A stretch of 64,000 nt of DNA from Sarocladium kiliense. Its lineage: Eukaryota > Ascomycota > Sordariomycetes > Hypocreales > Sarocladiaceae. A program made the position numbers and the translations under genes. The stretch is taken from assembly GCA_030734395.1 (NCBI GenBank), contig JAUZTG010000042.1, positions 1,116,001 through 1,180,000 on the forward strand. The letters run 5' to 3'. The notes below the pieces were generated by a model, which saw nothing but the letters and a program-made list of their open reading frames with translations, had not been told where the DNA came from and did no database searches. Positions within the stretch are counted from its first letter, which is position 1, and each line of letters begins with the position of its first letter. Positions 34,682-45,200 of the stretch are shown piece by piece.

Positions 34682-35343
34682 TCATGTCGAGCTGTGAAAC
34701 CAGTCTGAATAGCCCCTGCGGCGCCTATTTGGAACAGGACAAATGCATCCTATAGTTAGAACATGCAGAATGATATGAACGCTTACTCTGGAACAGAAGC
34801 TGCAAGGCGAGGGAACGCCTTGAGAACATTCCTCCCGTAGAGGTACAGCTCAGGGTTTGGACCGCGGTACAGATGGTTGAGTTCCGAACGGCGGGACAAG
34901 CCCATCATGTTGCCAGCCTCGTCGTACTCCACGTAGGCGTGGCCTTCATACTCATAATGCCAGCGGTCCCGGGAGGTAAAGACAGTCACATGAGGATGAG
35001 TGGGCACAATCAATGGTCTGCCACAGGATGATCGGGTCCTTGTCGTCTCGTGATCGATGGCTCTAGAAGAATAATATCTGTTAGTAGAATGTTCATTATC
35101 AGGTTAAGGGGGGTTAGAAGTTATGACTGACCGTATCCAGATAAAGCGCTGCTTGGTCACGAACGCGACTTCGCGCATAACGTCGACCACGCACTGCCTG
35201 CGCTCACGACTCCTAGGAGGCTTGACCATCCACAGGAGCATGGGGTCCCTCACAGAGTCACCGCTGCCTTCGGTACTCCAGTACTTCTCTTTGATCTTAT
35301 GCGACGAGTCAGCCGGCAGCCTTTGAAGTAATGAAGCCGCCAT
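34682..35343 (-). CDS. Small protein of unknown function
   Basis: Exon 1 is 35132-35343, starting MAASLLQRLPADSSHKIKEK; a 69-bp intron (35063-35131) rebuilds IWIRAIDHETT in frame. Exon 2 ends either at the TAA at 34783 or, better, at a GTAAGC donor overlapping that stop. A 62-bp intron (34725-34786, branch CTAAC) then leads to a last exon 34682-34724 ending GYSDWFHSST. Exons then total 530 codon bases plus stop, about 177 residues. No signal peptide or membrane segment. There are basic clusters (PPRSRERRQ) and aromatic residues (RDRWHYEYEGHAYVEYDE). I do not recognise the family. Start and extent upstream are uncertain; open frames continue to about 35940. Confidence 0.5.
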
Positions 35344-37192
35344 CTTGACTTACCTGGATTCAGACCGAATCGAGAAAAAAGCACAGTAGCAGCATCTGCA
35401 GTCACTAGAACTACGGACACAGGCAGAGGCAGATGCGATCTGAGAGTATAGAGGCTACAGAAAGCAGGTGAACCACTTCTGAGCTTCAGCATATAGTCTC
35501 TGCGGAGATAATAGTGCGTTAAATAAATCCTGCAAGGCTGGCGCATGGATTTCCAACACCAAAGGGCTTTGTATAAGTCTTTCACATCTTGCAAATTTGA
35601 CGAGTTCTTTGACCTGCCCCAGAGCCTTCAAGATACCATGAAAGCGTAACAGCCACTGCGTGATGAAGTTCTCAACATCATCTGACATTAGGATACTGTA
35701 GCTGAGTAGACAAATAGCAGCTTTGGGGGCCAGGGCCGGCCAGTGAGAGAAAGAGTGGCAAGACAGGACAGGATAGCATCGCCCCTTCGACATCATAGGC
35801 CCTCTGCAACGTATGTACCAAACCTGCAATGTGAACACGACCAGCCCAACGATTGTTGCAGCTGCCCACAATCTGCTTCGAACTTCTTCCGCGCAAAAAA
35901 AGCCGCGCATTGCCCGCAGTGTTATGGTAGCTGTCCATGTCACTCAGATACAAAGGCCACTATTCACCACAAAGGCGAACGAAGCGGAGGCTCTCAATAC
36001 TAACAAAGGGAGATTGAAAAGAGAATTATGCCCTCAAAATCTTCCAGAGCCCTTGAGCTACTTACTTGATCTACTCCCCAGAGGATGTTTGGACCTCCAG
36101 GAGGCTTCGAGTGCCCCCTACCTCCTGCAAGGGTTGAAGTACTATCGTACTGCCATATCAATATTCAGGACTAGCATAGTCTAGCAAAGCACCAGTGCCA
36201 AGGTAGATAGATCTTCTTACAAAGATAAGCGCAGATGTGCGAAACGGAAAGTAGTCAGTTACGGACTTGGGACATGAACGTGACTGTTGATGTTGTGAAG
36301 AGCACTTCCTTCCGGAGCTCAATATATGACTCCTAAAAGGCTCGAATCAGCCGACACATGATGCCTTCCTCCCAGATCCTAGAGTGACGTCGCTTGACCG
36401 AGTCATAAGTGACCAATATAGACAACTTCTCACAGCCTCGTGACACCTGGTCGCCTCGAACCCGCATGCGAGTCAAATAACGCCACGTCCAACGACGAGG
36501 AACCAGCAGCTATGCAAGACTCGCAAATCGCCATGGCTTTCCCCGACAACCCGAAGGAGTGTGCTTCATACGCCCTGTCATCGGACCAACGGCGGACCAT
36601 CGAGGAGAGGGTGCGTAGGCGAGGTCGCGGGCATGCCCCGAGAAGCAGCTTGGCTCATATGGGAACCGAAATGGATAAGCCGCCTTCAACTGTGAGAGAA
36701 GTGGAATACTGTGCACAACCATAGACATCTCGCTACCGTTGGAGTGGGCATAATCCTTGGTCTGCCCCGTTCTCACGGAGGCACATTTGCCGTGGTTTCT
36801 ATATCCGGCTTACACGTAAATTGCGGCCGGGGTCACATCGCGCCCCCAGAGACTGAACATTACAGTGAAACGATCCAACACGTCTCTCCGGGAACAGTGG
36901 AGAAGGGCCAGGTGATTGCTGTTATTGGTTTATTCTTGTAGACAACGCCGGGGCAATATGAGACGTAGCCACCGCTCCTCGCCCATTTCGCTGGGCCTCG
37001 ACGCCTTGGCTGCGGTGGCTTACGGCCCGTAGATTCTGGAAGAAGCCCAAATACCGCGACTTTGGTCTCCAGTCTAAAGCTGGTGGGGATAGTCAATCTC
37101 AGAGTTGCAGTCTTCTCAAGACGGATTCTCGGAGGCTCAGCCGGAAAGGCTTGGCTCTTCACTACATCGCAGACAGGTCCGTGACCATCAGC
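35344..37192. other. 1.8-kb gap with unassigned open frames
   Basis: A minus-strand frame at 35455-35943 has a hydrophobic stretch and helical composition but no recognised family or clear splice links. The rest is upstream sequence of the AA9 gene. See findings. Confidence 0.4.
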
Positions 37193-37199
37193 TATAAGA
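37193..37199 (+). promoter_or_regulatory. TATA box of the AA9 monooxygenase gene
   Basis: TATAAGA lies 115 bp before the start codon. Seen in sequence; role inferred. Confidence 0.5.
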
Positions 37200-37307
37200 C
37201 GGCCACCCTCTCCCACCCCTTGTATGGTTTCGTTTCCTGTGCAGGAAGTTTATCGGTCGATCCGGCGATCATCTATCAGCATAGTATCACTTGAAAGACT
37301 TGGCAAG

Positions 37308-38467
37308 ATGAAGTCGACTATCTCCTCGATCCTGGCGGCTTTGGCCGTTACGGGCGTGTCTGGCCACGCTACGTTCCAACAGCTCTGGGTCAATGGCAAC
37401 GATTATATAAGTGCCCTCTGATGACTTCGCTCGAGATTTGACCGTGCTGACATCCTCTGTACGGTACCCAGTGTGCCCGTGTTCCGCCGAGCAACAGCCC
37501 CGTTGAGAGCGTGTCTGGAAACAGTATCCGCTGCAATGCTGGCACCTCTCCCGTGTCAAGGAAGTGCCCCGTCAAGGCTGGTGATGTTATCACAGTCGAG
37601 ATGCACGAGGTAAGATGACTCCGTCTTGGACCGGTCACAACTGGAACTAACGGCTCGATCAGCAACCTGGAGACCGCAGCTGTGACAGGGATGCTATTGG
37701 TGGCAAGCACTACGGCCCCGTGATGGTGTACATGTCCAAGGTCAGCGATGCCAGCACAGCCGATGGCTCTTCAGGCTTCTTCAAGGTGTTCGAGGGCGGT
37801 TGGGCCAAGAACCCCAGCGGCGCCGTTGGAGACGACGACTTCTGGGGCGTCAAGGACATGAACCGCTGCTGCGGTCGTGTCGATGTTCCGTACGTTTTCC
37901 TTATCAAAGCTCCTCCAAGTGATGATGTCTTTCACTAACACACATCGAAGCATTCCTACTGACCTTCCCAACGGCGACTACCTCGTCCGTGCCGAAGTCA
38001 TTGCCCTGCACACCGCCATGTCTTCAGGTGCTGCTCAATTCTACATGACCTGCTACCAAATCACCGTCAGCGGTGGAACTGGCACCGCAAGCCCAGCAAC
38101 CGTCAACTTCCCAGGCGCTTACAAGGCCAGCGACCCCGGTATCCTCGTCAACATCCACATGCCCATGACTTCCTACACTGTTCCCGGCCCAGCTGTCTAC
38201 TCCGGCGGAAAGACCAAGAAGGCTGGCTCCGACTGCACTGGCTGCGAGCAGACTTGCAAGGTCGGCTCTGGCCCTTCTGCTACTCTCAGCTCTAGCCCTC
38301 AGCCAACTGGAGGCAGCGGTGGTGGCGGCGGTGGTGGTGGTGGCAGTTGCACAGTCAGCGAATGGGGACAATGCGGAGGAACTGGCTATACTGGCTGCAC
38401 AACCTGTGCCTCTGGCCTCAGGTGTGTCGGTGTCTCTGCTCCATACTACTCGCAGTGCCAGAAGTGA
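37308..38467 (+). CDS. AA9 lytic polysaccharide monooxygenase with C-terminal CBM1
   Basis: The signal peptide MKSTISSILAALAVTGVSG is followed at once by HATFQQLWVNG; the mature N-terminal His is the first ligand of the copper histidine brace. Later exons are 37472-37609, 37663-37889 and 37951-38467, joined by introns of 53 and 61 bp. CARVPPSNSPVESVSG, GGWAKNPSGAVGDDDFW and ALHTAMSSGAAQFYMTCYQI follow, the last with the second His and the axial Gln/Tyr region. A Ser/Gly linker ends in about nine glycines, then a family 1 cellulose-binding module (WGQCGGTGYTGCTTCASGLR, then PYYSQC). The enzyme oxidatively cleaves cellulose outside the cell. The first intron lacks an in-frame canonical donor; a GC-AG intron 37413-37471 gives 328 residues. 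Confidence 0.93.
38317..38344 (+). repeat. GGT/GGC run coding the poly-glycine linker
   Basis: Repeated glycine codons inside the AA9 gene make a flexible hinge just before the CBM1. Such runs vary in length between strains. Confidence 0.8.
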
Positions 38468-38701
38468 GTAAGGCAACACGGAGGGGATCGAGCACGTCCC
38501 CGGATCATGAGGGCTTGCCTTCTTATCTGGATGTTGAGGCCTTCTACAATGTACATAGACAAGAAGACCTCGACAGCTTTGCTGCATCCTCGAGTGACAT
38601 ACTTCATTCCTGTGCTTGGTGACCTGAAAAGGTTCCCCGCTGTTACATTGAAGCTATATACCTACACCTCGACTTTGGTTGAACCTTGCCATCTTAATAA
38701 A

Positions 38702-41037
38702 TCAAGCTGCTCTTTTCAACTCATCGCTTCGACCTTGTCCCGATCGATCATCAAATCTGCGCCGAAGCTCAGACGACTTGCCGCCAGCACGACCGCGCGC
38801 AGCCTCGTACAAGCTCTCGATATCTTTCTTCCACTGCTCAGCATCCGGGCGGAGGACTCTTCTATCATACGTATAGAGGCCATTCACCTCGCCTTCGACA
38901 TCGGTTGTTTGTGTCCAGACTCCGCCATTGCATTCGTATCTCTCAATCTGTTCCCGGAACTCACGGAAGAGGACCGACGCACGGTAATTGTAGGCATCGT
39001 TATCCTCACTAACCTCGTACGTCTCAGGAATTGTATCAATCGCCTGTTGCACGTTCCAAAGGCTATGATAAGGTCAGACAAGGGGTAAGTGATCGAAACT
39101 TTGGGGTCGACTTACTGATCGATGGTGGTGTTTTGTCCGATGCCTCCGAACTCGCCTTGGAAGCCAATACGCGAGGAGTCATGAGGGCCAGAGCCTCTCG
39201 ACCTGCACTAGATGTGAGCAAAGTGTGTTCAGTGTAGTTGCAGATTCACATACCACCACGGCGTCCCGCATTGCGGCTGAGCATAATGCTGCTTCTGGTC
39301 AGTCATTGTTCATTCAATCGCGATGGCTCAACAAACATGATTGTCCTAATCTGAGTCAGCGTTAGTCCTCGATGAAGCATGTGAGTGAAGCTCACCTTGA
39401 AGTCTCCAAAACCATGATCATCCCATCCACTGACAGAATCAATCAGTCTGGAGGGATCAAGTTTGCGCACGACTTCAGTTAGTTTCTCTTCTGGCCATGG
39501 TGCCTGGTCCAATTGACCCCAGCCCTCGTTGTAAATCACCTATGTTGCGGTTAGCCTCTGTTTGATGACTCTTCCGCAATGGTCTCACCCAGGCCACTAC
39601 AGAGGGATAGCTTTTATGCTCCTCAATCATGATTTCGAGAAGACGCTGAAACTCCTCCTGCTCTTCAGGAGTCGGTTGCGCATCTGGTCTAAGAGAGGGC
39701 ATGTCCTGGATGACCATCAGGCCCATCTTGTCGCACGCCTCGTAGAATAGATCCGGCTCAATCTTGATCTAGACAGGCCAAAGTTGTCAATCAACCCGCT
39801 CACCCGTTCAATGTTTCCCGCAGCTGTCAACTTACGTGTTTGCGCAACATATTAAAGCCAAGGCTCTTGAGCATCTTCAAATCGTACACCATGGCCTCGC
39901 GGCTCGGGGGAGTGTGCAGACCATCTGGCCAGTAGCCTTGATCTAGAGTGCCAAACCAGAACACAAACTCGCCATTCAAAAGCGGTCGAATCACGCCATC
40001 AATCGTGCCTTGAGACACGGTGCGGAAGCCTGTGTAGCTGGTGAAGTGATCCTCTCCAAGCTCGACTTCGATATCATAAAGGTATGGTGAGTCTGGTGTC
40101 CAGAGCTCAGGGGACTCGACATCAAAGGTAAACTCTTTATCAGCGGAGCCCTTGCTGGAGCCAACCTCCTCTCCATCCTTATTGAGCACAGTGATCTTGA
40201 CTTCGGCACCATCACCCTTGGTAGAGTGGGCTCTTACAGTGACTGGACTTGGGATTAGCCGCATAGCAGACACGGATCCGGAGAAAGGCACATACCTTTG
40301 CCGTTCATGTCAGCGGTAAGGTCGAGCTGTGTTGCATGGTCGGCAGGAGCGCTCTCAAGCCAGACCGACTGCCAGATTCCGGAGCATGAGCGGTAGAAGA
40401 TGTGACTAGGATTTTGGGTCTGCTTTCCAACTGGCACCACTTCCGAATCGGTAGGGTCATGGACGAAGACTAGCCTGTGCACAATGTTAGTCGCTATGGT
40501 GACGCTGGACGAACATGCTGCTCACAGGTCATTCGGGCCATCGAAGGAAATGCTGTCTGTCACATCGATAGTGAAGCGATTGTATCCGCCAACGTGTGAC
40601 TCGACCTCTTCGCCATTTACAAAGACGGTCGCGTAGTAGTCTACAGCCTCGAAGTTGAGAAGTACGCGGTTGTCCTTCCAATCCTCTGGGACCTCAAACT
40701 CCCGAGCGAACCACATGTGGGTAACATCTAGGTCCTGAATGCCGGAGAGTCCAGACTCAATGCATGAGGGCACGAGTACCTCATGCTCAAGCTCGCCGCT
40801 GGGAGGGCTATCCGCCGCATCATCACCAGATGCGGACTGGTAAGTCCAGATGCCATTGAGCGATTCCCAAGCCTTGCGACGAAGCTGAGGTCGAGGGTGT
40901 TCCGGCCAGGGGTCTGTGCCAACGCTATATGTCCAGTCCGTATCTAGTGGCGGTTTCTGCACTTCATAAGGCGTTGCGGCCAGGACTAATCGCGAAGCCG
41001 AAAGAGCCACAAGTGCTGACGCAAAGATACCAGGCAT
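38702..41037 (-). CDS. Secreted glycoside hydrolase family 2 enzyme (beta-galactosidase/glucuronidase type)
   Basis: Eight exons: 40526-41037, 40296-40474, 39836-40242, 39589-39768, 39396-39539, 39254-39294, 39116-39202 and 38702-39062, all in frame, give 636 residues. The start at 41037 opens a signal peptide (MPGIFASALVALSASRLVLA). The sugar-binding domain (RKAWESLNGIW; DYYATVFVNGEEVESHVGGY) and the immunoglobulin-like domain (ELWTPDSPYLYDIEVELG) precede the TIM barrel. KSLGFNMLRKHIKIEPDLFY, IYNEGWGQLD (acid/base Glu) and RIGFQGEFGGIG (nucleophile Glu) are visible. The exon 6 acceptor could be 39294 or 39291. The substrate, likely a plant or fungal wall beta-glycoside, is not readable. The gene ends tail-to-tail with AA9, 234 bp away. 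Confidence 0.93.
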
Positions 41038-41152
41038 GTTGACGTTAAGCTGAAGGAGAAAAGTGATAAAGGTCACAGAAGCGCTGGATGCAGCGAAACT
41101 CAGAGTTGCGACATCTTCCTCGCTCTCGAAAGCCTTCAGAGCTGATCGAACC

Positions 41153-41158
41153 CTTATA
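41153..41158 (-). promoter_or_regulatory. TATA box of the GH2 gene
   Basis: TATAAG on the minus strand, 116 bp upstream of the GH2 start. Confidence 0.5.
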
Positions 41159-42277
41159 TGATTCGCATCAGAGAAGGCGACTGCCGTAAGCTACCGGCAC
41201 CTAAGTCGTAATCCCCGTATGTTCTTCCCCGCGAATACCCCGCCTCGATCCTTGCTGTTCGGTGTGCATCCGAAGCGTAATCGTGGAGTACAGTGCAACC
41301 ATTCATGGACTTCAATTGCCTTAGCTGGCGATCATCCGGCCGAATTTCCATCTTCTGGATGATTCCTGAGCCAGACGTGGTCTTCGTCCACACATTTGTG
41401 AGGGTTACAACAAACCATCCTACCTCAGACTGCCATCGCTAATTCCTACGGTCGGTCATATGCCTGAGAGGAGCCTTATGACGAACTCGGGTTATCCTCA
41501 GATGCGCCGTCTCTGACCTGACCGATGACGATCTTCGGCGTCGGCCCCATTACGGGCAGATTGGTTAGCTGCAGATCAAGACTGTGATCGCCGACTGGTT
41601 CCCACTTGACTTTGCCCTCTTCCTCTCCGGTCCCTCCTCATTAATAAGCTTAGCTACAGGAGGCAGTAGACTATGATGTTTTGGAAAGCGAGATATTCGT
41701 AGAGCCTTGTCTTTCGAGGTATCGGCTGTATACCTGGACTTTGGCCAAACCAGTCTGTTGTTTCTGGCTGGCAGAGTCTATGAAGAGGAGAACGAACACC
41801 ATATGCACAGAGCCAAGCTTGAAAATATAAAGCTCAATACACAGCTCCCTTGACATCATTGTCCCTCATTTTTCCCTGGCCTGACTATGATGTAAGTGCT
41901 CATGAATGGGACATTAATGTACAAGTAAGCCCCGCAACATCATCCCCGCATGAGCCCTCGGCAGGGGAGGCCTCGTGTAAGTCGTCCAAGTCAGTAGGTA
42001 TGTCTGCAACTGTCGACTTCCTGCCTCGTAAGATGTCGTTGTGATGTAACTGTAGTATCAGACTATGACTGTGCCGGAGTGAAGCCTGAATTCTGCCCCC
42101 AAAAGATTGAGGTTGCGGTTGCTTACAAGTCACAACCGCCGACGCGTCTTGGTTCTGGCACTCGCACTTGGAATGCGAAGCAAGCGAAAGTTTCAATAGT
42201 TTATGTTAATAATTATAAAAGTATAGAGACTAAGAAGACATCATGTAAGATCATTTGTGCGCAAATTCGCACCTAAT
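41159..42277. other. Intergenic, nothing recognised
   Basis: Upstream sequence of GH2 and 3' flank of the ABC transporter. No supportable gene. Confidence 0.5.
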
Positions 42278-45200
42278 TTACTGCTTGCCACTCTTGCGTT
42301 TCGCCATAAAGCCCTTCAACGGGTTCTTCCCTTTGAACCGTAGCCACGTCGCAACATATACAATGAAATAGTTGAAGGCGATGAATCCGATGAAGATGCC
42401 AAAGTCTCTCCAAATGTTGTCGTAGTAGACACTGAAAGACGCTCCAAACTCGTCGCCAGTGGCATATTGGCAGAACTCGCAGATCCCGTTGGCACCAGTC
42501 TGAACGTAGCCTCCGGCTTGCTGGATGAAGGGCTCCACGTACTCCTCGCAAGACTGACCATCAGGTGCTTCGAATCTTGCGAACTCGTTCTCGGTGCAAA
42601 TGACAGGCTTGTCATGAATGGCTACACCAAGGAAGCCCTCAAGCAGGTAATGGAAAGGTGAGAGCCAATACATCCAGCTACGCCAGAAATAGGGCAGCTG
42701 AGCTGGCGGAACAACGACTCCGCAGAAGCTGACGACGAAGAGGAAGAAGACTGGGACCAGAAGAGATGCCAGGAGCTCGTTGGGTGCGAAGGCGGCGATG
42801 GCCTGTCCAAAGGAGACATAGTAGAGTTCGAATAGGATCACCATCAAGAACGCGAAACCCGACGTAAAGCTCGAGACTCTCGTTCCAAAGATCCCCCACC
42901 ACCAACAGCAGAAGTAAATGCCACCCGCAACGATTGCGTATGGAATCTCAACGACGACTGCGGCAGTTGTCCAGGCGAACCAGCTGTAGATCTTGGCGTT
43001 GTTCTCGCGCGACTGAAAGATGTTTCGAGAGTTTAGGAACACCGGCTGAAGCTGCTGGATCAGGGGTGGTGAAATGGTAAGAGTCATGAAAATTGAGAAG
43101 AGTCGATTCTGATAGTCGATGCTGGAGTAGGATAAGCGCCAGAAAGTGAAGCAGTTGAAGAGACCTGTGAGGATGTGCAGCATGAACTTGCCAACAATGT
43201 AGTTGGGCGAGCGCCAGTAAGCGACAAAGGTGCGCTTCACAACGTTCTTGGTCTGTGTCGCGAGAGGTGTAGCATACTCTCGGTCATCCTTGAGGTTCTT
43301 GGAAGGCTCAACATCGCGACGGCGTGCAATCATATCCTGAATCTCATCAGATCGGGCCTGGTGCTCCTTGGACTGCGCCCAGGTATCTGCCCAATCGTCA
43401 CCCTTATAGTTGGGGTCACCGGCTCCAATGGCTTCGAGCATGTACTCGGCTGGGTTCGCTTTGGGTGGACACTTCTGAGCGCCGTTGGACTCGAAGTACT
43501 GAATCAAAGTCTGGCTATCTTTACCCAGGGGTCCGTGGTACACCACACGGCCACCAGACTTTAGTAGGAGGAGCTCATCGAAATGCTCGAATAAGACGGC
43601 CGAAGGCTGATGGATCGTACACAGTACCGCTTGACCGGCATCCGCCAATTTTCTCAAGAACCGGACAATGTTGAAAGCAGCACCAGAGTCGAGGCCGGAG
43701 GTGGGCTCATCAAGGAACATCAGGAGTTCAGGCTTGGACGCCAGCTCGACACCGATAGTCAATCTCTTTCGTTGTTCCTGGTTCAGACCCTCGCCGATCT
43801 TGCCGATGATCGCACCAGCAATGTCGCGCATTTCGAGCAGATCGATGATCGTCTCGCAGTACGCCAACTTCTCTTCGCGGGAAACCTCCTTGGGTTGACG
43901 CAGAAGTGCCGAGAATTGCAATGCCTCGCGGACAGTGGCTGTGGGCTCGTGGACGTCCATCTGCTCGGCAAATCCGGTTGCTCGTTGGAAGGACTTTGGC
44001 AGAGGGCGGCCATCAACTAAAAAGTCGCCGGTCACTACACCAAAGTTGATGCGCTGGGCCAGAGTGTTGAGGAGAGTTGTCTTTCCAGCACCCGAAGCGC
44101 CCATCAAAGCTGTCAACTTTCCAGGCCGAACATAGCCCTGGACATCCTGCAGAAGCTTTCTTTGGTTGCCCTCATAGGGGATTGTGTAATTAATGTTCTG
44201 GAAAGTAAAGACCGTCTCGTTCTTGGCCACTTGGTTCATCGCGTTGTCGGTCTGCCTCTTCTCCATATTGCCGTTGTCTTCGACCATACCAGGGGTGACT
44301 TGGGCGGTAGCACCGCCAGCCTCCTCATCTGACTTCTTCTCGTGGCCTCCGGTATCGATGGACTCTTCGACCTTCTTCGGGACCTGTCCGCGTTTGAAGA
44401 CGGTGATGGCTCCGCCACCTGCATTGGGCTTCATCATCTCCATGCCCACGGCTGTGACAAAGACGAAGAAGATGAAGAATGCCCACAAGAAACCAAAGTT
44501 GCGCCACAGGTGTGATCTGCTGTATGTGAAAGCCTGGTTGATGTAGTTGCTGCCGTCGACAACGGTCGAGCCCGGCTCAGAGCCTGCCAAGGTACAAGAT
44601 TGATACTGAGATTGCACACCTGGCCCCTGAGGCACAAGGAATGGTCCTTGACAATCGAGAGTCATTCCAGCGAACTCGTTCGCAACAATACCCTCGAAGC
44701 TGTACTGCAGCCAGTTGATCCATCGAAGCCAGCTGAACCAAGGATGCATGGAGGAAGGTGGAATCAGATAGCCGGTGTAGACTACAAGGATCTGAACCGA
44801 AAGCCCAGTGAACCGCGTTGCTTCGTCGATAGTCTTGCAGAGTGCAGCAATGGCCCGGAAGAAGGAGTACGTGACCATCGTCGCAAGCCAAAGGAAGGCA
44901 ATCGTGATGAAGAATTGAGAAGGGGTCCGAGCTAGATTGGCCATGAAGTAGATGATGAGCGTGAAAATGGAGACCTGTACGAATACCATTGGAATATCGG
45001 CCACAGTCTGAGCAATAGCATACGCTGACGGGCGATAGAACGAGAACGACTTGTGCTTGAGGAGGATAGGCTTGGAGGAGAAGGCAGAGGTCATCTCGGC
45101 CAGCGCGAGCAGAGCATTGAAGAGGAGCAAGAAGAACAAAGTACCACCTCTGGGGAAAGCACCAGCAGCCGTCTGTGGGAGATCATAGAAGAGGGAACCA

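Noticed and set aside
36440..36724. 94-codon plus-strand frame upstream of AA9
   Set aside because: No signal peptide, domain or splice partner; composition not convincing.
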